A DNA stretch of 64,000 nt from Candidatus Iainarchaeum sp. (GTDB lineage Archaea; Iainarchaeota; Iainarchaeia; Iainarchaeales; JAGVWC01). The notes under the pieces were generated by a model. The model was not told where the DNA came from and searched no databases. It saw only the letters and a program-made list of their open reading frames with translations. A program made the translations under genes and the position numbers. Location: NCBI GenBank assembly GCA_018304465.1, contig JAGVWC010000011.1, forward strand, positions 87,757 through 151,756. The letters run 5' to 3'. Positions 15,984 through 25,145 of the stretch are shown piece after piece (position 1 is the first letter of the stretch; every line of letters begins with the position of its first letter).

Positions 15984-17918
15984 CTATTTTCCCGCTTTGA
16001 ACCGTTTTTCCATCTGATGAATCCGGTCCCGAAGCACGATCGCTTTTTCAAACTGCAGTTCTTCCGCGGCCACGTTCATTTCCGCTTCGAGTTCGATCAG
16101 CAACGCGGGAATATTGTCCTTTGGAATCGTTTCCACGCTTGACAAATCCATATCGCCTTCCTTGATGGCCTTGATGATCGTTTTCGGAACGATCCCGTGT
16201 TTTTCGTTGAACTCCAGTTGCTTGGCGCGGCGACGATTCGTCTCGTCAATCGCCCGTTTCATCGAATCCGTCATCCGGGAAGAATACAAAATCACGCGTC
16301 CCTCGGAATTCCGCGCCGCACGTCCAATCGTCTGGATCAACGACCGGTCGTTTCGCAAAAAACCTTCCTGATCCGCGTCCAAAATCGCGACCAAAGCGAC
16401 TTCCGGAATATCCAATCCTTCGCGCAGCAAATTGATTCCGACCAACGTGTCGAATTTTTTCAATCGCAACTGGCGAATCACTTCGGTTCGCTCCAACGTA
16501 TCGATTTCCGAATGCAAATATCTCACTTTCAATTGTTTTTTGGCGAAAAACTCGGTCAAATCCTCCGCCATTTTCTTGGTCAAGGTCGTTACCAGCGTTC
16601 GAAAACCCTTTGCGGTGGTTGATTCGATTTCTTTGAACAAATCATTCACCTGATCGTTTGACGGACGCACTTCAATGATCGGATCCACAAGCCCTGTGGG
16701 ACGAATGATCTGTTCCACGACTTTTTTCGAATGCTTAAACTCGTAATCCGCCGGCGTCGCGCTCGTAAACACCACGTTTTTGAGGTATTTTTCGAATTCC
16801 TCGAACGAAAGCGGACGGTTATCGAACGCGCTGGGCAACCGAAACCCATGGTCCACCAGGCTTTTTTTGCGCGACTGATCCCCTTTCAACATTCCGTGAA
16901 TCTGCGGCAACGACACGTGCGATTCGTCGATAATCATCAAAAAATCTTTCGGAAAAAAATCCAAGAGACAATACGGCGGCTCGCCGGGTTTTCGGCCGTC
17001 AAAATGACGCGAATAATTCTCGATTCCGCTGCAATACCCGAGTTCCTCGATCATTTCCAAATCATAAAACGTGCGCGAACGCAAGCGTTCTTGTTCCAAC
17101 GGACCCAAGTTCGGCAGCCATTCCTTTAACTCTGTTCGAATCGATTCGATCGCCCGGTTCCGCTGGTCTTCTTCGATCACGAAGTGCCGCGCGGGAAACA
17201 ACACGATCGCATTCATTTTTTCGACCAATTGGTTCGTTAACGCGTTTCGAACCGAAATCGCCTCTACCGTGTCCCCGAAAAACTCGATGCGCGTAAACGA
17301 GTCATCGGTTCCGCTTCGAATATCCACAATATCGCCCAGCACCCGGATTTTTCCCGGCGAAAAATCGACATTGTTGCGCTGATACTGAATATCCACCAGC
17401 TTTTCAATCAAAGTATTGCGGTTAATTTCCTCGCCGACCCGCACCGAAACCGCCATTTTGGCATAGTTTTCCGGGTCCCCCAACCCATAAATACACGAGA
17501 CACTTGAAACAATGATCACGTCTTTTCGCGTCATCAACGCATGCGTGGCCTCCAGGCGCAATTGCTCGATTTTTTCATTGATTTGCGCGTCTTTTTCAAT
17601 ATACACGTCTTTTCCCGGCAAATACGATTCCGGCTGGTAATAATCGTAATACGAAACAAAATAATGCACCGAATTATTCGGAAAAAACGCCTTGAACTCG
17701 TTAAACAACTGGGCCGCCAAGGTCTTGTTGTGACACAACACCAACGTGGGTTTTTGGACTTTTTCAATCACGTTTGAAACCGTAAACGTCTTTCCGCTGC
17801 CCGTGACCCCAAGCAACGTGAGCAACCCGCCGGTCTTGAGGCCTTCGGCTAATTCTTTAATCGCTTGGGGCTGGTCTCCAGCAGGCTGGAACGAACTTTC
17901 CACTTTGAATAGAGGCAT
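15984..17918 (-). CDS. uvrB: Excinuclease ABC subunit B
   Basis: 644 residues, close to the usual ~660. UvrB is the helicase-like damage verifier that hands the lesion to UvrC. Seen: N-terminal P-A-G-D-Q-P-Q-A-I, Walker A G-V-T-G-S-G-K-T, the beta-hairpin Y-Y-D-Y-Y-Q-P-E-S-Y-L-P region, D-E-S-H (motif II), R-E-G-L-D-I-P-E-V and Q-T-I-G-R-A-A-R-N (motifs V and VI), and a C-terminal UVR motif (E-A-E-M-N-V-A-A-E-E-L-Q-F-E-K-A) that would meet the UVR motif of UvrC. First gene of the uvrB-uvrA operon; an A/T-rich promoter lies just upstream. Confidence 0.97.
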   Translation of the reverse strand: MPLFKVESSFQPAGDQPQAIKELAEGLKTGGLLTLLGVTGSGKTFTVSNVIEKVQKPTLVLCHNKTLAAQLFNEFKAFFPNNSVHYFVSYYDYYQPESYLPGKDVYIEKDAQINEKIEQLRLEATHALMTRKDVIIVSSVSCIYGLGDPENYAKMAVSVRVGEEINRNTLIEKLVDIQYQRNNVDFSPGKIRVLGDIVDIRSGTDDSFTRIEFFGDTVEAISVRNALTNQLVEKMNAIVLFPARHFVIEEDQRNRAIESIRTELKEWLPNLGPLEQERLRSRTFYDLEMIEELGYCSGIENYSRHFDGRKPGEPPYCLLDFFPKDFLMIIDESHVSLPQIHGMLKGDQSRKKSLVDHGFRLPSAFDNRPLSFEEFEKYLKNVVFTSATPADYEFKHSKKVVEQIIRPTGLVDPIIEVRPSNDQVNDLFKEIESTTAKGFRTLVTTLTKKMAEDLTEFFAKKQLKVRYLHSEIDTLERTEVIRQLRLKKFDTLVGINLLREGLDIPEVALVAILDADQEGFLRNDRSLIQTIGRAARNSEGRVILYSSRMTDSMKRAIDETNRRRAKQLEFNEKHGIVPKTIIKAIKEGDMDLSSVETIPKDNIPALLIELEAEMNVAAEELQFEKAIVLRDRIHQMEKRFKAGK

Positions 17919-18110
17919 ATCTCATCAGACAAATAATTTTTTTGGGGAATTCGGCACCTGCTCGTAGAATGAAAGGAAAAAACAGGAACAGAACAAACAA
18001 TTAGTTCAGGAAAACGTTAAAAGAATATGCAAGCCGATTCGCCAGTAAAACCCGACAAAAACCACAAGCAAAAGTCTCAAGCCGAAAAAACATTTTTGAA
18101 AAGGTTCTTC

Positions 18111-18863
18111 TTACGCTTTACTTGCTTCCCACATAATATTGAAGTAAACCTTAAAGCTATCCGCCAAAGATTTGTCCCGAACCAATAACGCAAGCGGGGT
18201 TTTTAACACAAAACAAAATAGCACGCATTCATTGTAAATATCCACCCAATTCGGACTGACCAGCTCATTTGGCAGGTATCGAACTTTTGTTAACTTGAAT
18301 TTTTTTCGAACTTGTCCAAAATCACGCACATTGCTGTTATACAAAATTTTCATGCGAATTCCACGACTTTCCCGTCGACGATGAAAATTCAAAAACCACG
18401 ACTCCCATTTTTCGTTTGCGATGCGAGGAGCCCCAAAAACAAGCAAGGAATCCCCTGATTTTAGGCCTTTAAGCAATTCTTCGCGAACGGACCGCAAACC
18501 ATGAAAACCTTCGGTTACTTCCGCAAAAGACCCAAAGGAAAAAGATTTCCGCTGCTGTTCAAGGGATGGAAGCAGCGTCAAAATCTTTTTCTTCATCACG
18601 GCTAATTTTTGCTCTTTTTTTTGAACATACTCGACTAGGGTGTGGGTATCATTTGCAAGAAACTGTTTCACTCTGTTTTTGATAATGTATCCGGCTAAGC
18701 CCTTGTCAATCAACCGGTTTAAAATGTCATAAATCTTAGATTTTGAAACACCGCTTTCCTTGGCTATTCTTCCAACACCGCTTTCCCCCAAGCGAACCAA
18801 CGAAAAATACACTCGTGTTTCTCCGTTGCTTAATCCCAATTCTCGAAAAACTTCTTCTTCCAT
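18111..18863 (-). CDS. TrmB-family transcriptional regulator
   Basis: 250 residues. Residues ~1-75 form the TrmB-type winged helix (V-F-R-E-L-G-L-S-N-G-E, V-G-R-I-A-K-E-S-G-V-S-K-S-K-I-Y-D-I-L-N-R-L), followed by a coiled coil (K-K-E-Q-K-L-A-V-M-K-K-K) and a C-terminal PLD-like effector domain as in TrmBL members that lack the sugar-binding domain. It is divergent from the methyltransferase gene at 18942 across 78 bases that hold a G/C-rich palindrome, so it probably controls that operon and itself. Ligand unknown. Confidence 0.85.
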   Translation of the reverse strand: MEEEVFRELGLSNGETRVYFSLVRLGESGVGRIAKESGVSKSKIYDILNRLIDKGLAGYIIKNRVKQFLANDTHTLVEYVQKKEQKLAVMKKKILTLLPSLEQQRKSFSFGSFAEVTEGFHGLRSVREELLKGLKSGDSLLVFGAPRIANEKWESWFLNFHRRRESRGIRMKILYNSNVRDFGQVRKKFKLTKVRYLPNELVSPNWVDIYNECVLFCFVLKTPLALLVRDKSLADSFKVYFNIMWEASKA

Positions 18864-18895
18864 AACCTATTTACAAAACAAATGTATTAAAAGTA

Positions 18896-18910
18896 TCCCC
18901 CTAGGGGGGA
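18896..18910. promoter_or_regulatory. G/C-rich palindrome in the TrmB/methyltransferase divergent promoter
   Basis: TCCCCCTAGGGGGGA is the only G/C-rich run in an A/T-rich 78-base divergent intergenic region. It lies between the TATA-like elements of both genes (AATGTATTAAAAG for the minus gene side, AAAATATATGG for the plus gene side). Position and symmetry suggest an operator for the adjacent TrmB-type regulator. Inferred, not proven. Confidence 0.5.
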
Positions 18911-18941
18911 AATCGAAAATATATGGCTAAAACACAGCAAT

Positions 18942-19655
18942 ATGTATGGTGAAAAAGTGGCAAATGCTCGACCAGACGAATTAAACTATGACCAATACGA
19001 AAAGAAAAAATACGATCATGATATCGTACGGGTAATCCCAGGTCATGAAGAAGTACATAAACAAATTCCAAGGTTACTGCTAGGAATAAACCAAAAAAAA
19101 CCAAAAATTCTTGAACTTGGAATCGGTACCGGAATAACCGCGGATATCATCCTACGAAGGTTCCCAAAAGCGCAATATATTGGAATCGATTTTTCAAAAA
19201 ATATGCTTGTAGGCGCACAACAGCGGTTAGAACCGTACAAACCCACTTTGATCTGTGCAGATTATGCCACATGCAAATGGCCAATTGAAAATGATGTCAT
19301 CGTCTCTGTGATTTCGATTCATCATCAAGAAACAGACAGGGATAAGAAAAAATTATTCAAAAAAATTTATCGCCATCTTGCGGCGGGAGGAATCTTTATT
19401 TTTGGAGACCTAGTCACTTTCGAAGACAAAAATACCGCCGCATTCAACGAAGCACTTCATTTCCATCACCTGGTCGAAAACGCTTCTAGCCGGAAAAATC
19501 TCACGGAATGGGCGTTTCATCATAAATATCTCAATTGCTTGGCTCCTGTCGAAAAACAACTCCAGTGGCTTCAGCAAACCGGATTTGAAAAAGTCCGCCT
19601 GATTTACCACCGATATAATACCGTTCTTATTGTCGCCAACAAGGGTCATTTATGA
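18942..19655 (+). CDS. Class I SAM-dependent methyltransferase
   Basis: 237 residues. Motif I is I-L-E-L-G-I-G-T-G-I-T-A at about residue 57, motif II Y-I-G-I-D-F-S-K-N-M (acidic residue that holds the ribose), and a post-motif segment V-I-V-S-V-I-S-I-H-H-Q-E is seen, the last like ubiquinone/menaquinone-type and other small-molecule methyltransferases. Substrate unknown. It overlaps the next gene by four bases (ATGA), so methyltransferase and class-V aminotransferase are translated together. Likely under control of the divergent TrmB-type regulator. Confidence 0.85.
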   Translation: MYGEKVANARPDELNYDQYEKKKYDHDIVRVIPGHEEVHKQIPRLLLGINQKKPKILELGIGTGITADIILRRFPKAQYIGIDFSKNMLVGAQQRLEPYKPTLICADYATCKWPIENDVIVSVISIHHQETDRDKKKLFKKIYRHLAAGGIFIFGDLVTFEDKNTAAFNEALHFHHLVENASSRKNLTEWAFHHKYLNCLAPVEKQLQWLQQTGFEKVRLIYHRYNTVLIVANKGHL

Positions 19656-21025
19656 AATTTCAAGCAATCGCGCGTGTTATCGGTCAAAAGAATAGATTTC
19701 GAACTATTTGTGGATCTACTGTTCGGGTGATTCGATTAAACAATGCCGCCACCACGCCTCCGTTTGTAGAAACATGCTCTGCCGTAAACCGATTTCTTAA
19801 AACCTATGGCGCTCTTCACAGAGGCGCCGGACCCAATGCCAATAAAACCGTAAACGAAGTTAATCAGTCGGTTCGAATTATCCGCTCATTTGTAAATGCA
19901 TCCAAAGACCAGTCCGTTTTATTCACTCAAAACACCAGTGAAGCGATCAATCTCTTGGCTCGACTCTTTCGTCTGAATAAAAAAGACGTTATTTTGACTT
20001 CTTCCGTTGAACATACTTCCAACAATCTTCCCTGGAGATATAATACTCCCGCCAAAATAGTATCCGTTCATTCATTTCCGGATGGCTCACTTGATCTGCG
20101 GGATTTTGAAAAAAAGGCAATTCGATTTCGAAAAAAACTACGAATCGTTGCGATTACGGGTGCTTCGAATCAGACAGGATATATCCCCAATATCCCGAAA
20201 ATTTCCAAAATAACACACCAGAATAACGGGCTTCTCTTTATTGATGCGGCTCAATTGGCGCCTCATCGACCGATAAATATGAAACGCGACGGGATTGATG
20301 CGTTGGCTTTTTCAGGGCATAAACTATATGCGCCCTTTGGAACCGGAGTTCTGGTCCTTCCGCAAAAGCTGTTAGATTCCGTTCCCGTGAATCCCGGCGG
20401 GGGATCAATCGACATGATTAGTACTCACGGAATCATCTGGTCGGCGCCAGCAGTGCGGCATCAGACCGGTACCTGGAACGCCACAGGAATAATTGCATTG
20501 GGCGCAAGCTGTCGGATCATTCGAAAAATAGGCTGGAAAAAAATTATGAAACACGAACGGCAATTGCTCAATTATACGCTTCAACAGTTGCAAAAAATTC
20601 CGGAAGTAACCTTATATGTTTCTCCAGAAAAATATCTTTTGGAAAACCGGGTCGCGACAATCCCCTTCAATCTGAAAGGATTTCATCATGCCAAACTATC
20701 CGCAATACTTGATCATGAATACGGGATTGAAACTCGTGCTGGAACCATTTGCAATCACCAATTAGTCCGAAAATGGTTTCAGGTCAGCAACAAGACCCAA
20801 AAAGAAATCGAAAAGAAAATCCGAAAAAAAAATCGATTGGCAAGTTATGGAATTGTACGAATCAGTATCGGTCTGCACAACAGCTTTTCAGACATGAGAA
20901 AATTGATTCGAGCAATAAAAAAAGTGAATCAAAATGGATCCGCACTGAAATACAAGCCAGATCCACTTGACGAAACATTTGTTCCCGATCAACGTCAGGT
21001 TCCTTCTTTCCACGACGCCAAATAG
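19652..21025 (+). CDS. Class V aminotransferase / cysteine-desulfurase-like PLP enzyme
   Basis: 457 residues. Fold type I PLP enzyme of the NifS/Csd group: L-N-N-A-A-T-T-P-P near residue 33, F-I-D-A-A-Q-L-A-P-H (Asp that holds the PLP ring), and the Lys in F-S-G-H-K-L-Y-A-P. A Cys lies at the expected loop (T-R-A-G-T-I-C-N-H), so cysteine desulfuration or selenocysteine lysis is possible, but the motif is not the canonical R-S-G-x-H-C of SufS. An N-terminal ~28-residue extension is unusual. Coupled to the upstream methyltransferase. Its 3' end overlaps the convergent ahcY gene by 31 bases. Exact reaction unknown. Confidence 0.75.
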   Translation: MKFQAIARVIGQKNRFRTICGSTVRVIRLNNAATTPPFVETCSAVNRFLKTYGALHRGAGPNANKTVNEVNQSVRIIRSFVNASKDQSVLFTQNTSEAINLLARLFRLNKKDVILTSSVEHTSNNLPWRYNTPAKIVSVHSFPDGSLDLRDFEKKAIRFRKKLRIVAITGASNQTGYIPNIPKISKITHQNNGLLFIDAAQLAPHRPINMKRDGIDALAFSGHKLYAPFGTGVLVLPQKLLDSVPVNPGGGSIDMISTHGIIWSAPAVRHQTGTWNATGIIALGASCRIIRKIGWKKIMKHERQLLNYTLQQLQKIPEVTLYVSPEKYLLENRVATIPFNLKGFHHAKLSAILDHEYGIETRAGTICNHQLVRKWFQVSNKTQKEIEKKIRKKNRLASYGIVRISIGLHNSFSDMRKLIRAIKKVNQNGSALKYKPDPLDETFVPDQRQVPSFHDAK

Positions 21026-22251
21026 TCTTTTTGAGCCTGCGTTAACTGGTCGATTTTGACGTTCAAACTATCCAGTTTGAGCTTGGCGATATTCGAATCC
21101 ACTTCGCTTGGCAACACGTGCACGCCCGCTTTTAATTTTCCCTTGTTTTTGACGCCGAATTCGAGCGCCAATGCCTGGCCGCAAAAACTCAAATCCATGA
21201 CTTCGGATGGATGACCTTCGGCCGCCGCGAGATTGACCAATCGTCCTTCACCGCACAAAAAAATCTTGTGCCCGTTTGGCAGTAAATACTCGTCTAATTG
21301 CCAGCGCAATCGGCGCTTTGATTTCGCGTTTTTTTCCAAGGCCTCAATATCGATTTCGACATTAAAGTGCCCGCTGTTCGCCAAAATCGCGCCGTTTTTC
21401 ATTTCTTTCATATGATCCCAGGTAATGACATCTTTGTCACCTGTGACCGTAATGAAAATATCCGCGATCGAAGCAACATCCTTCATTTTCAGAACCCGAA
21501 AACCGTCCGCGTACGCCTGCAAACCACAAACCGAATCCACTTCCGTAACGATCACGTTGGCACCGAAGCCTTTGGCGCGCAATGCCACGCCTTTTCCGCA
21601 ATCCCCGTACCCCGCAATGACCACGGTTTTTCCCGCGAACAAAATATTGGTCGCGCGAAGAATGCCATCCAAGGTCGATTGGCCGGTACCATAATAATTG
21701 TCAAACAAATGCTTGGTTTTGTTGTCGTTTACCGCGACAATCGGGTACCGCAACGCGTTATCGCGTTCCATCGCGCGCAACCGGATGATTCCCGTCGTGG
21801 TTTCTTCGGTTCCGACAATCAAATCCTTCAACAATTCCGGCCGCTTCAAATGAATTTCCGAAATCAAATCCGCACCGTCATCAATCGTGGCCTGCGGTTT
21901 GAAATCCAGCACCGCGTTCAAAAATTTGTAGTAATCTTCCTTGGTTTCTCCTTTGTACGCGTACACCCGCACGCCTTCCGCCGCCAACGCCGCCGCCACG
22001 TCGTCTTGGGTGGACAACGGATTACAACCCGTGATCGCGACTTCGGCTCCGCCCGCAATCAACGTTCGAACCAATACCCCGGTTTCTTTGGTGACATGCA
22101 ACGCCATTCCAACGCGAATACCCTGGAGCGGCTTTTCTTTTTCAAAGCGTTTTCGAACCTGGGCCAAAGCACCCATCTGCATTTCCGCCCATTCCATATT
22201 TTTTTTTCCCTGTTCGGCCAAGGATTCGTCTTTCACAAAAAAATTTTTCAT
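20995..22251 (-). CDS. ahcY: S-adenosylhomocysteine hydrolase
   Basis: 418 residues from the ATG at 22251, which has a GGAAGTGA-like ribosome site and begins MKNFFVKDESLAEQGK like its relatives; 18 extra codons upstream are less likely. The enzyme splits S-adenosylhomocysteine to adenosine and homocysteine with bound NAD. Seen: D-G-A-D-L in the substrate region, G-T-E-E-T-T-T-G-I-I-R-L, the NAD-binding G-Y-G-D-C-G-K-G-V-A, and N-S-G-H-F-N-V-E-I-D. With metK at 61.5 kb it forms the methyl cycle. Convergent with the aminotransferase gene. Confidence 0.95.
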   Translation of the reverse strand: MKNFFVKDESLAEQGKKNMEWAEMQMGALAQVRKRFEKEKPLQGIRVGMALHVTKETGVLVRTLIAGGAEVAITGCNPLSTQDDVAAALAAEGVRVYAYKGETKEDYYKFLNAVLDFKPQATIDDGADLISEIHLKRPELLKDLIVGTEETTTGIIRLRAMERDNALRYPIVAVNDNKTKHLFDNYYGTGQSTLDGILRATNILFAGKTVVIAGYGDCGKGVALRAKGFGANVIVTEVDSVCGLQAYADGFRVLKMKDVASIADIFITVTGDKDVITWDHMKEMKNGAILANSGHFNVEIDIEALEKNAKSKRRLRWQLDEYLLPNGHKIFLCGEGRLVNLAAAEGHPSEVMDLSFCGQALALEFGVKNKGKLKAGVHVLPSEVDSNIAKLKLDSLNVKIDQLTQAQKDYLASWKEGT

Positions 22252-22391
22252 TCCGTCACTTCCGCAAAAAAAAAACCGGTCTTTTTTAGGATTCATGGGA
22301 CGCATTCATTAAATATGTTTGGTTCAAACCCCAAAATCCACTCCAAAAGGTTTTATACATTTGCCAAAGGATTCTAATAACCGGTTACCCT

Positions 22392-23660
22392 ATGGCCCAC
22401 ACCACGTATTTCAGCGAAATATATCACAAGCCCATTTTGGACGACAAGGGAAAACACCTGGAAAAACTATCCGACTTGATTTTTAAAGATGGAGAAGAAC
22501 TCGCCGAAATCACGCACATGGTGCTGATCGTAAACGGAAAAAAACTCAAATTCAAATGGGACTACGTGGCGACCATCGGACCCAAGATTTACCTTAACGC
22601 GGTCAAGGAAAAAGTGCACGTATCCGAAGTAACCGACTCGGATTTGCTGGTCAACGAAATCCTGATGGACCGCCAGTTGGTCGACATCAACGGACTCAAA
22701 GTCGTGCGTGTCAATGACGTGTTGTTGACCAAAAACAAGCAAAAATTCTTCATTTCCGCCGTCGGAGTGGGTCTTCGAAGCCTTCTTCGCCGCCTCGGAC
22801 TCGAAAAACCCGTGCTGCTCGCGATTCCGAATCTCAAAGCAAACCTCGTGCCCTGGCAGTACGTGCAGTCGCTTTCCACCGCAAGCTCCCACTTAGAACT
22901 CAAGTTTTCCAGACAAAAAATAAACGACGTTCATCCCGCGGACATCGCGGACTTGATGGACGAATTATCGCATTCCGAACGACAGATCCTGTTCAATTCG
23001 TTGGATGAACAAACCGCGGCCGAAACACTCGCAGAAGCCCAACCCGAAATCCAGCGAAGCCTGGTGGAACACCTTCACGAAGCCAAGATGAATTCGATTC
23101 TGCGCAAATTATCCCCCTCCGAAATCGTCGATTTGTTCGGAAGCGCTTCCACGGCGTCACGCGTCAAGCTATTCGCATTGATGGAACAAATGGACAAACA
23201 AGTATTCAAAAAAATCGCCCGATTACTGCCGTTTCCAGACGAATGGGCCGGCGGACTGATGAAAACCGAATATTTCGCCATTCCCGTGAATTTCACGGTC
23301 CAACAAACGCGCAATTACCTCAAAAAACAAAAAGACATCGAGGATTTTCATCATTTATACGTGGTTGACGAGGAAAGAAAACTCGTAGGACAATTATTGT
23401 TAAAAGATTTGTTCCTGCAAAAATCAAAATCAAAAATCCGAGACATCATGGATTCGCAAGTGATTTACGTGCACCTCAAAGACCCGCTTAAAAAAGTCGC
23501 GAATACGTTCTCGAAATACCACTTGTACGCGTTACCCGTCGTTGACAAAAACGAACGACTCGCGGGCATCATCACCATGAATGACGTCTTCGAAGAAGTC
23601 TCGCCCAAACACTGGCGCAAACAATCGTACTTTGCCAAACGCACCCACCCCGAAAAATGA
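22392..23660 (+). CDS. PRC-barrel/MgtE-N/CBS-pair cytosolic protein, partner of the NRAMP-like carrier
   Basis: 422 residues without membrane helices. Order: a PRC-barrel-like N-terminus in two parts (about 1-85 and 90-165), an MgtE N-domain of right-handed helical repeats (about 175-290, with H-P-A-D-I-A-D-L-M-D-E-L), then two CBS motifs (A-G-G-L-M-K-T-E-Y and the block ending A-G-I-I-T-M-N-D-V). In MgtE channels this N/CBS unit senses intracellular Mg2+ and gates the pore. Here the pore is absent, but an NRAMP-like carrier starts nine bases downstream, so it likely regulates that carrier. Confidence 0.8.
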   Translation: MAHTTYFSEIYHKPILDDKGKHLEKLSDLIFKDGEELAEITHMVLIVNGKKLKFKWDYVATIGPKIYLNAVKEKVHVSEVTDSDLLVNEILMDRQLVDINGLKVVRVNDVLLTKNKQKFFISAVGVGLRSLLRRLGLEKPVLLAIPNLKANLVPWQYVQSLSTASSHLELKFSRQKINDVHPADIADLMDELSHSERQILFNSLDEQTAAETLAEAQPEIQRSLVEHLHEAKMNSILRKLSPSEIVDLFGSASTASRVKLFALMEQMDKQVFKKIARLLPFPDEWAGGLMKTEYFAIPVNFTVQQTRNYLKKQKDIEDFHHLYVVDEERKLVGQLLLKDLFLQKSKSKIRDIMDSQVIYVHLKDPLKKVANTFSKYHLYALPVVDKNERLAGIITMNDVFEEVSPKHWRKQSYFAKRTHPEK

Positions 23661-23669
23661 AGTGATGCC

Positions 23670-24911
23670 ATGGGATTCAAATTCGACAAAAAAACAATCC
23701 TGATTTTCCTGATGACGCTCGGCCCCGGAATCATTACGAGCGCCGTGGACAACGACGCCGGCGGCATCACGACGTACTCGATTGCCGGAGCGCACTTCGG
23801 ATACTCGTTGCTTTGGACCATGATTCCGATCGCGATTCTTTTGATCGTCATCCAGGAAATGGGAATCCGCATGGGAATCGCCACGGGCAAAGGATTATCC
23901 GACCTGATCCGCGAAAATTTCAAAGTCAAAATCACCATGCTGCTCATGATCGGGCTTGTTCTCACCAATCTGGGAAACGTCATCGCCGAATTCGCAGGAA
24001 TCGCGGCATCGGGAGAATTATTTGCCATTCCCAAACTGATACTCGTTCCGTTATGCGCGATTTTCGTCTGGATCTTAATCGTCAAGGGAAACTACCAAAG
24101 CATCGAACGCGCGTTTTTGGTCGCCACCTTGTTTTATTTCTGTTACGTCGCCGCGGGAATCATGTCAAATCCGGATTGGGCCGAAGTCGCTCGAAACGTT
24201 GTGACGCCCCAAATGGCGTTCGAAGCCGCTTATATCACGATCCTGGTGGGGCTGGTGGGAACCACGATCGCGCCCTGGATGCAGTTTTATTTACAATCCG
24301 CCGTGGTTGAAAAAGGCGTCAAAAAAGAACAATACCAATTTTCGCGTATCGACGTCATCATCGGAAGCCTGATCACCGTCGTCATCATGTTTTTCATCAT
24401 CGTGGCGACCGCGGCGCTTCACCCAGCCGGAATCCGCATTGAAACCGCCGGAGACGCCGCACGCGCATTGGAACCGCTCGCCGGGGCATACGCCACGATT
24501 CTGTTTGGCGTGGGATTGTTCGTGGCCTCGTTGTTTGCCGCCGCGATTCTTCCGCTTTCCACCGCGTATTTCGTTTGCGAAGCCTTCGGATGGAACAGCG
24601 GCGTCAACAAAACCCTAAAAGAAGCGCCTGAATTCTACGGTCTCATCACGTTTTTGCTCGGAATCGGCGCCCTGATCATTTTACTGCCCGACATCCCGCT
24701 TGTCCGCATTATGTACTTTTCCCAAGTACTCAACGGTCTGATGCTGCCCGTCATTCTGATCATGATGCTGTTGCTCGTCAACAACAAAAAACTCATGGGA
24801 GAACACGCCAACGGCCAGTGGTTCAATATTTTTTCGATTGTTTCAATCGTGGTCCTGATTCTTTTGAACCTGACGATGATCGGACAAGCCATCGGCTTGA
24901 TCCAATCCTAA
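23670..24911 (+). CDS. NRAMP-like divalent metal transporter with non-canonical site
   Basis: 413 residues with about 11 transmembrane helices and NRAMP/MntH overall pattern. The TM1 metal-site motif, D-P-G-N in classical Mn/Fe carriers, reads V-D-N-D-A-G-G here; in the TM6 region A-P-W appears where M-P-H is usual, so the soft methionine ligand seems missing. This fits NRAMP-related carriers proposed for Mg2+ or other hard ions rather than Mn2+/Fe2+. Coupling to an MgtE-N/CBS protein supports Mg2+ as the likely ion. The ion assignment is inference; the family call is firm. Confidence 0.88.
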   Translation: MGFKFDKKTILIFLMTLGPGIITSAVDNDAGGITTYSIAGAHFGYSLLWTMIPIAILLIVIQEMGIRMGIATGKGLSDLIRENFKVKITMLLMIGLVLTNLGNVIAEFAGIAASGELFAIPKLILVPLCAIFVWILIVKGNYQSIERAFLVATLFYFCYVAAGIMSNPDWAEVARNVVTPQMAFEAAYITILVGLVGTTIAPWMQFYLQSAVVEKGVKKEQYQFSRIDVIIGSLITVVIMFFIIVATAALHPAGIRIETAGDAARALEPLAGAYATILFGVGLFVASLFAAAILPLSTAYFVCEAFGWNSGVNKTLKEAPEFYGLITFLLGIGALIILLPDIPLVRIMYFSQVLNGLMLPVILIMMLLLVNNKKLMGEHANGQWFNIFSIVSIVVLILLNLTMIGQAIGLIQS

Positions 24912-24936
24912 AAATCGTTTGCAAAAAGAAACCGGT

Positions 24937-25131
24937 TCAATCAATCCATTTGAACTGGCAGGTTTTGCATACCCAGTCCGGGTTTCCTTCTTCGTAAAAA
25001 TTTCCGCCGACAATCGCCCGTCCCGCGGCGACTTCTTGTCTTAGATTCGAATCCATTTCCGCGTACACGATGGGAACTACGTTGGTTCCTCGGCACTTGG
25101 GACAATTCGGTTTTAGAAACTGTATCGCCAT
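24937..25131 (-). CDS. Small zinc-ribbon protein
   Basis: 64 residues from the ATG at 25131, which has a GAGGTG ribosome site. Two Cys pairs (N-C-P-K-C near the start and V-C-K-T-C near the end) make a zinc ribbon. Last gene of a minus-strand run after the PfkB kinase, with a 14-base gap. Role unknown; ribbons of this kind bind nucleic acid or partner proteins. Confidence 0.7.
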   Translation of the reverse strand: MAIQFLKPNCPKCRGTNVVPIVYAEMDSNLRQEVAAGRAIVGGNFYEEGNPDWVCKTCQFKWID

Positions 25132-25145
25132 CACAAACACCTCGC

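Noticed and set aside
18027..18180. Small plus-strand frame beginning MQADSPVKPDK
   Set aside because: About 51 residues, runs into the TrmB gene on the other strand, and has no convincing promoter at the right distance or ribosome site.
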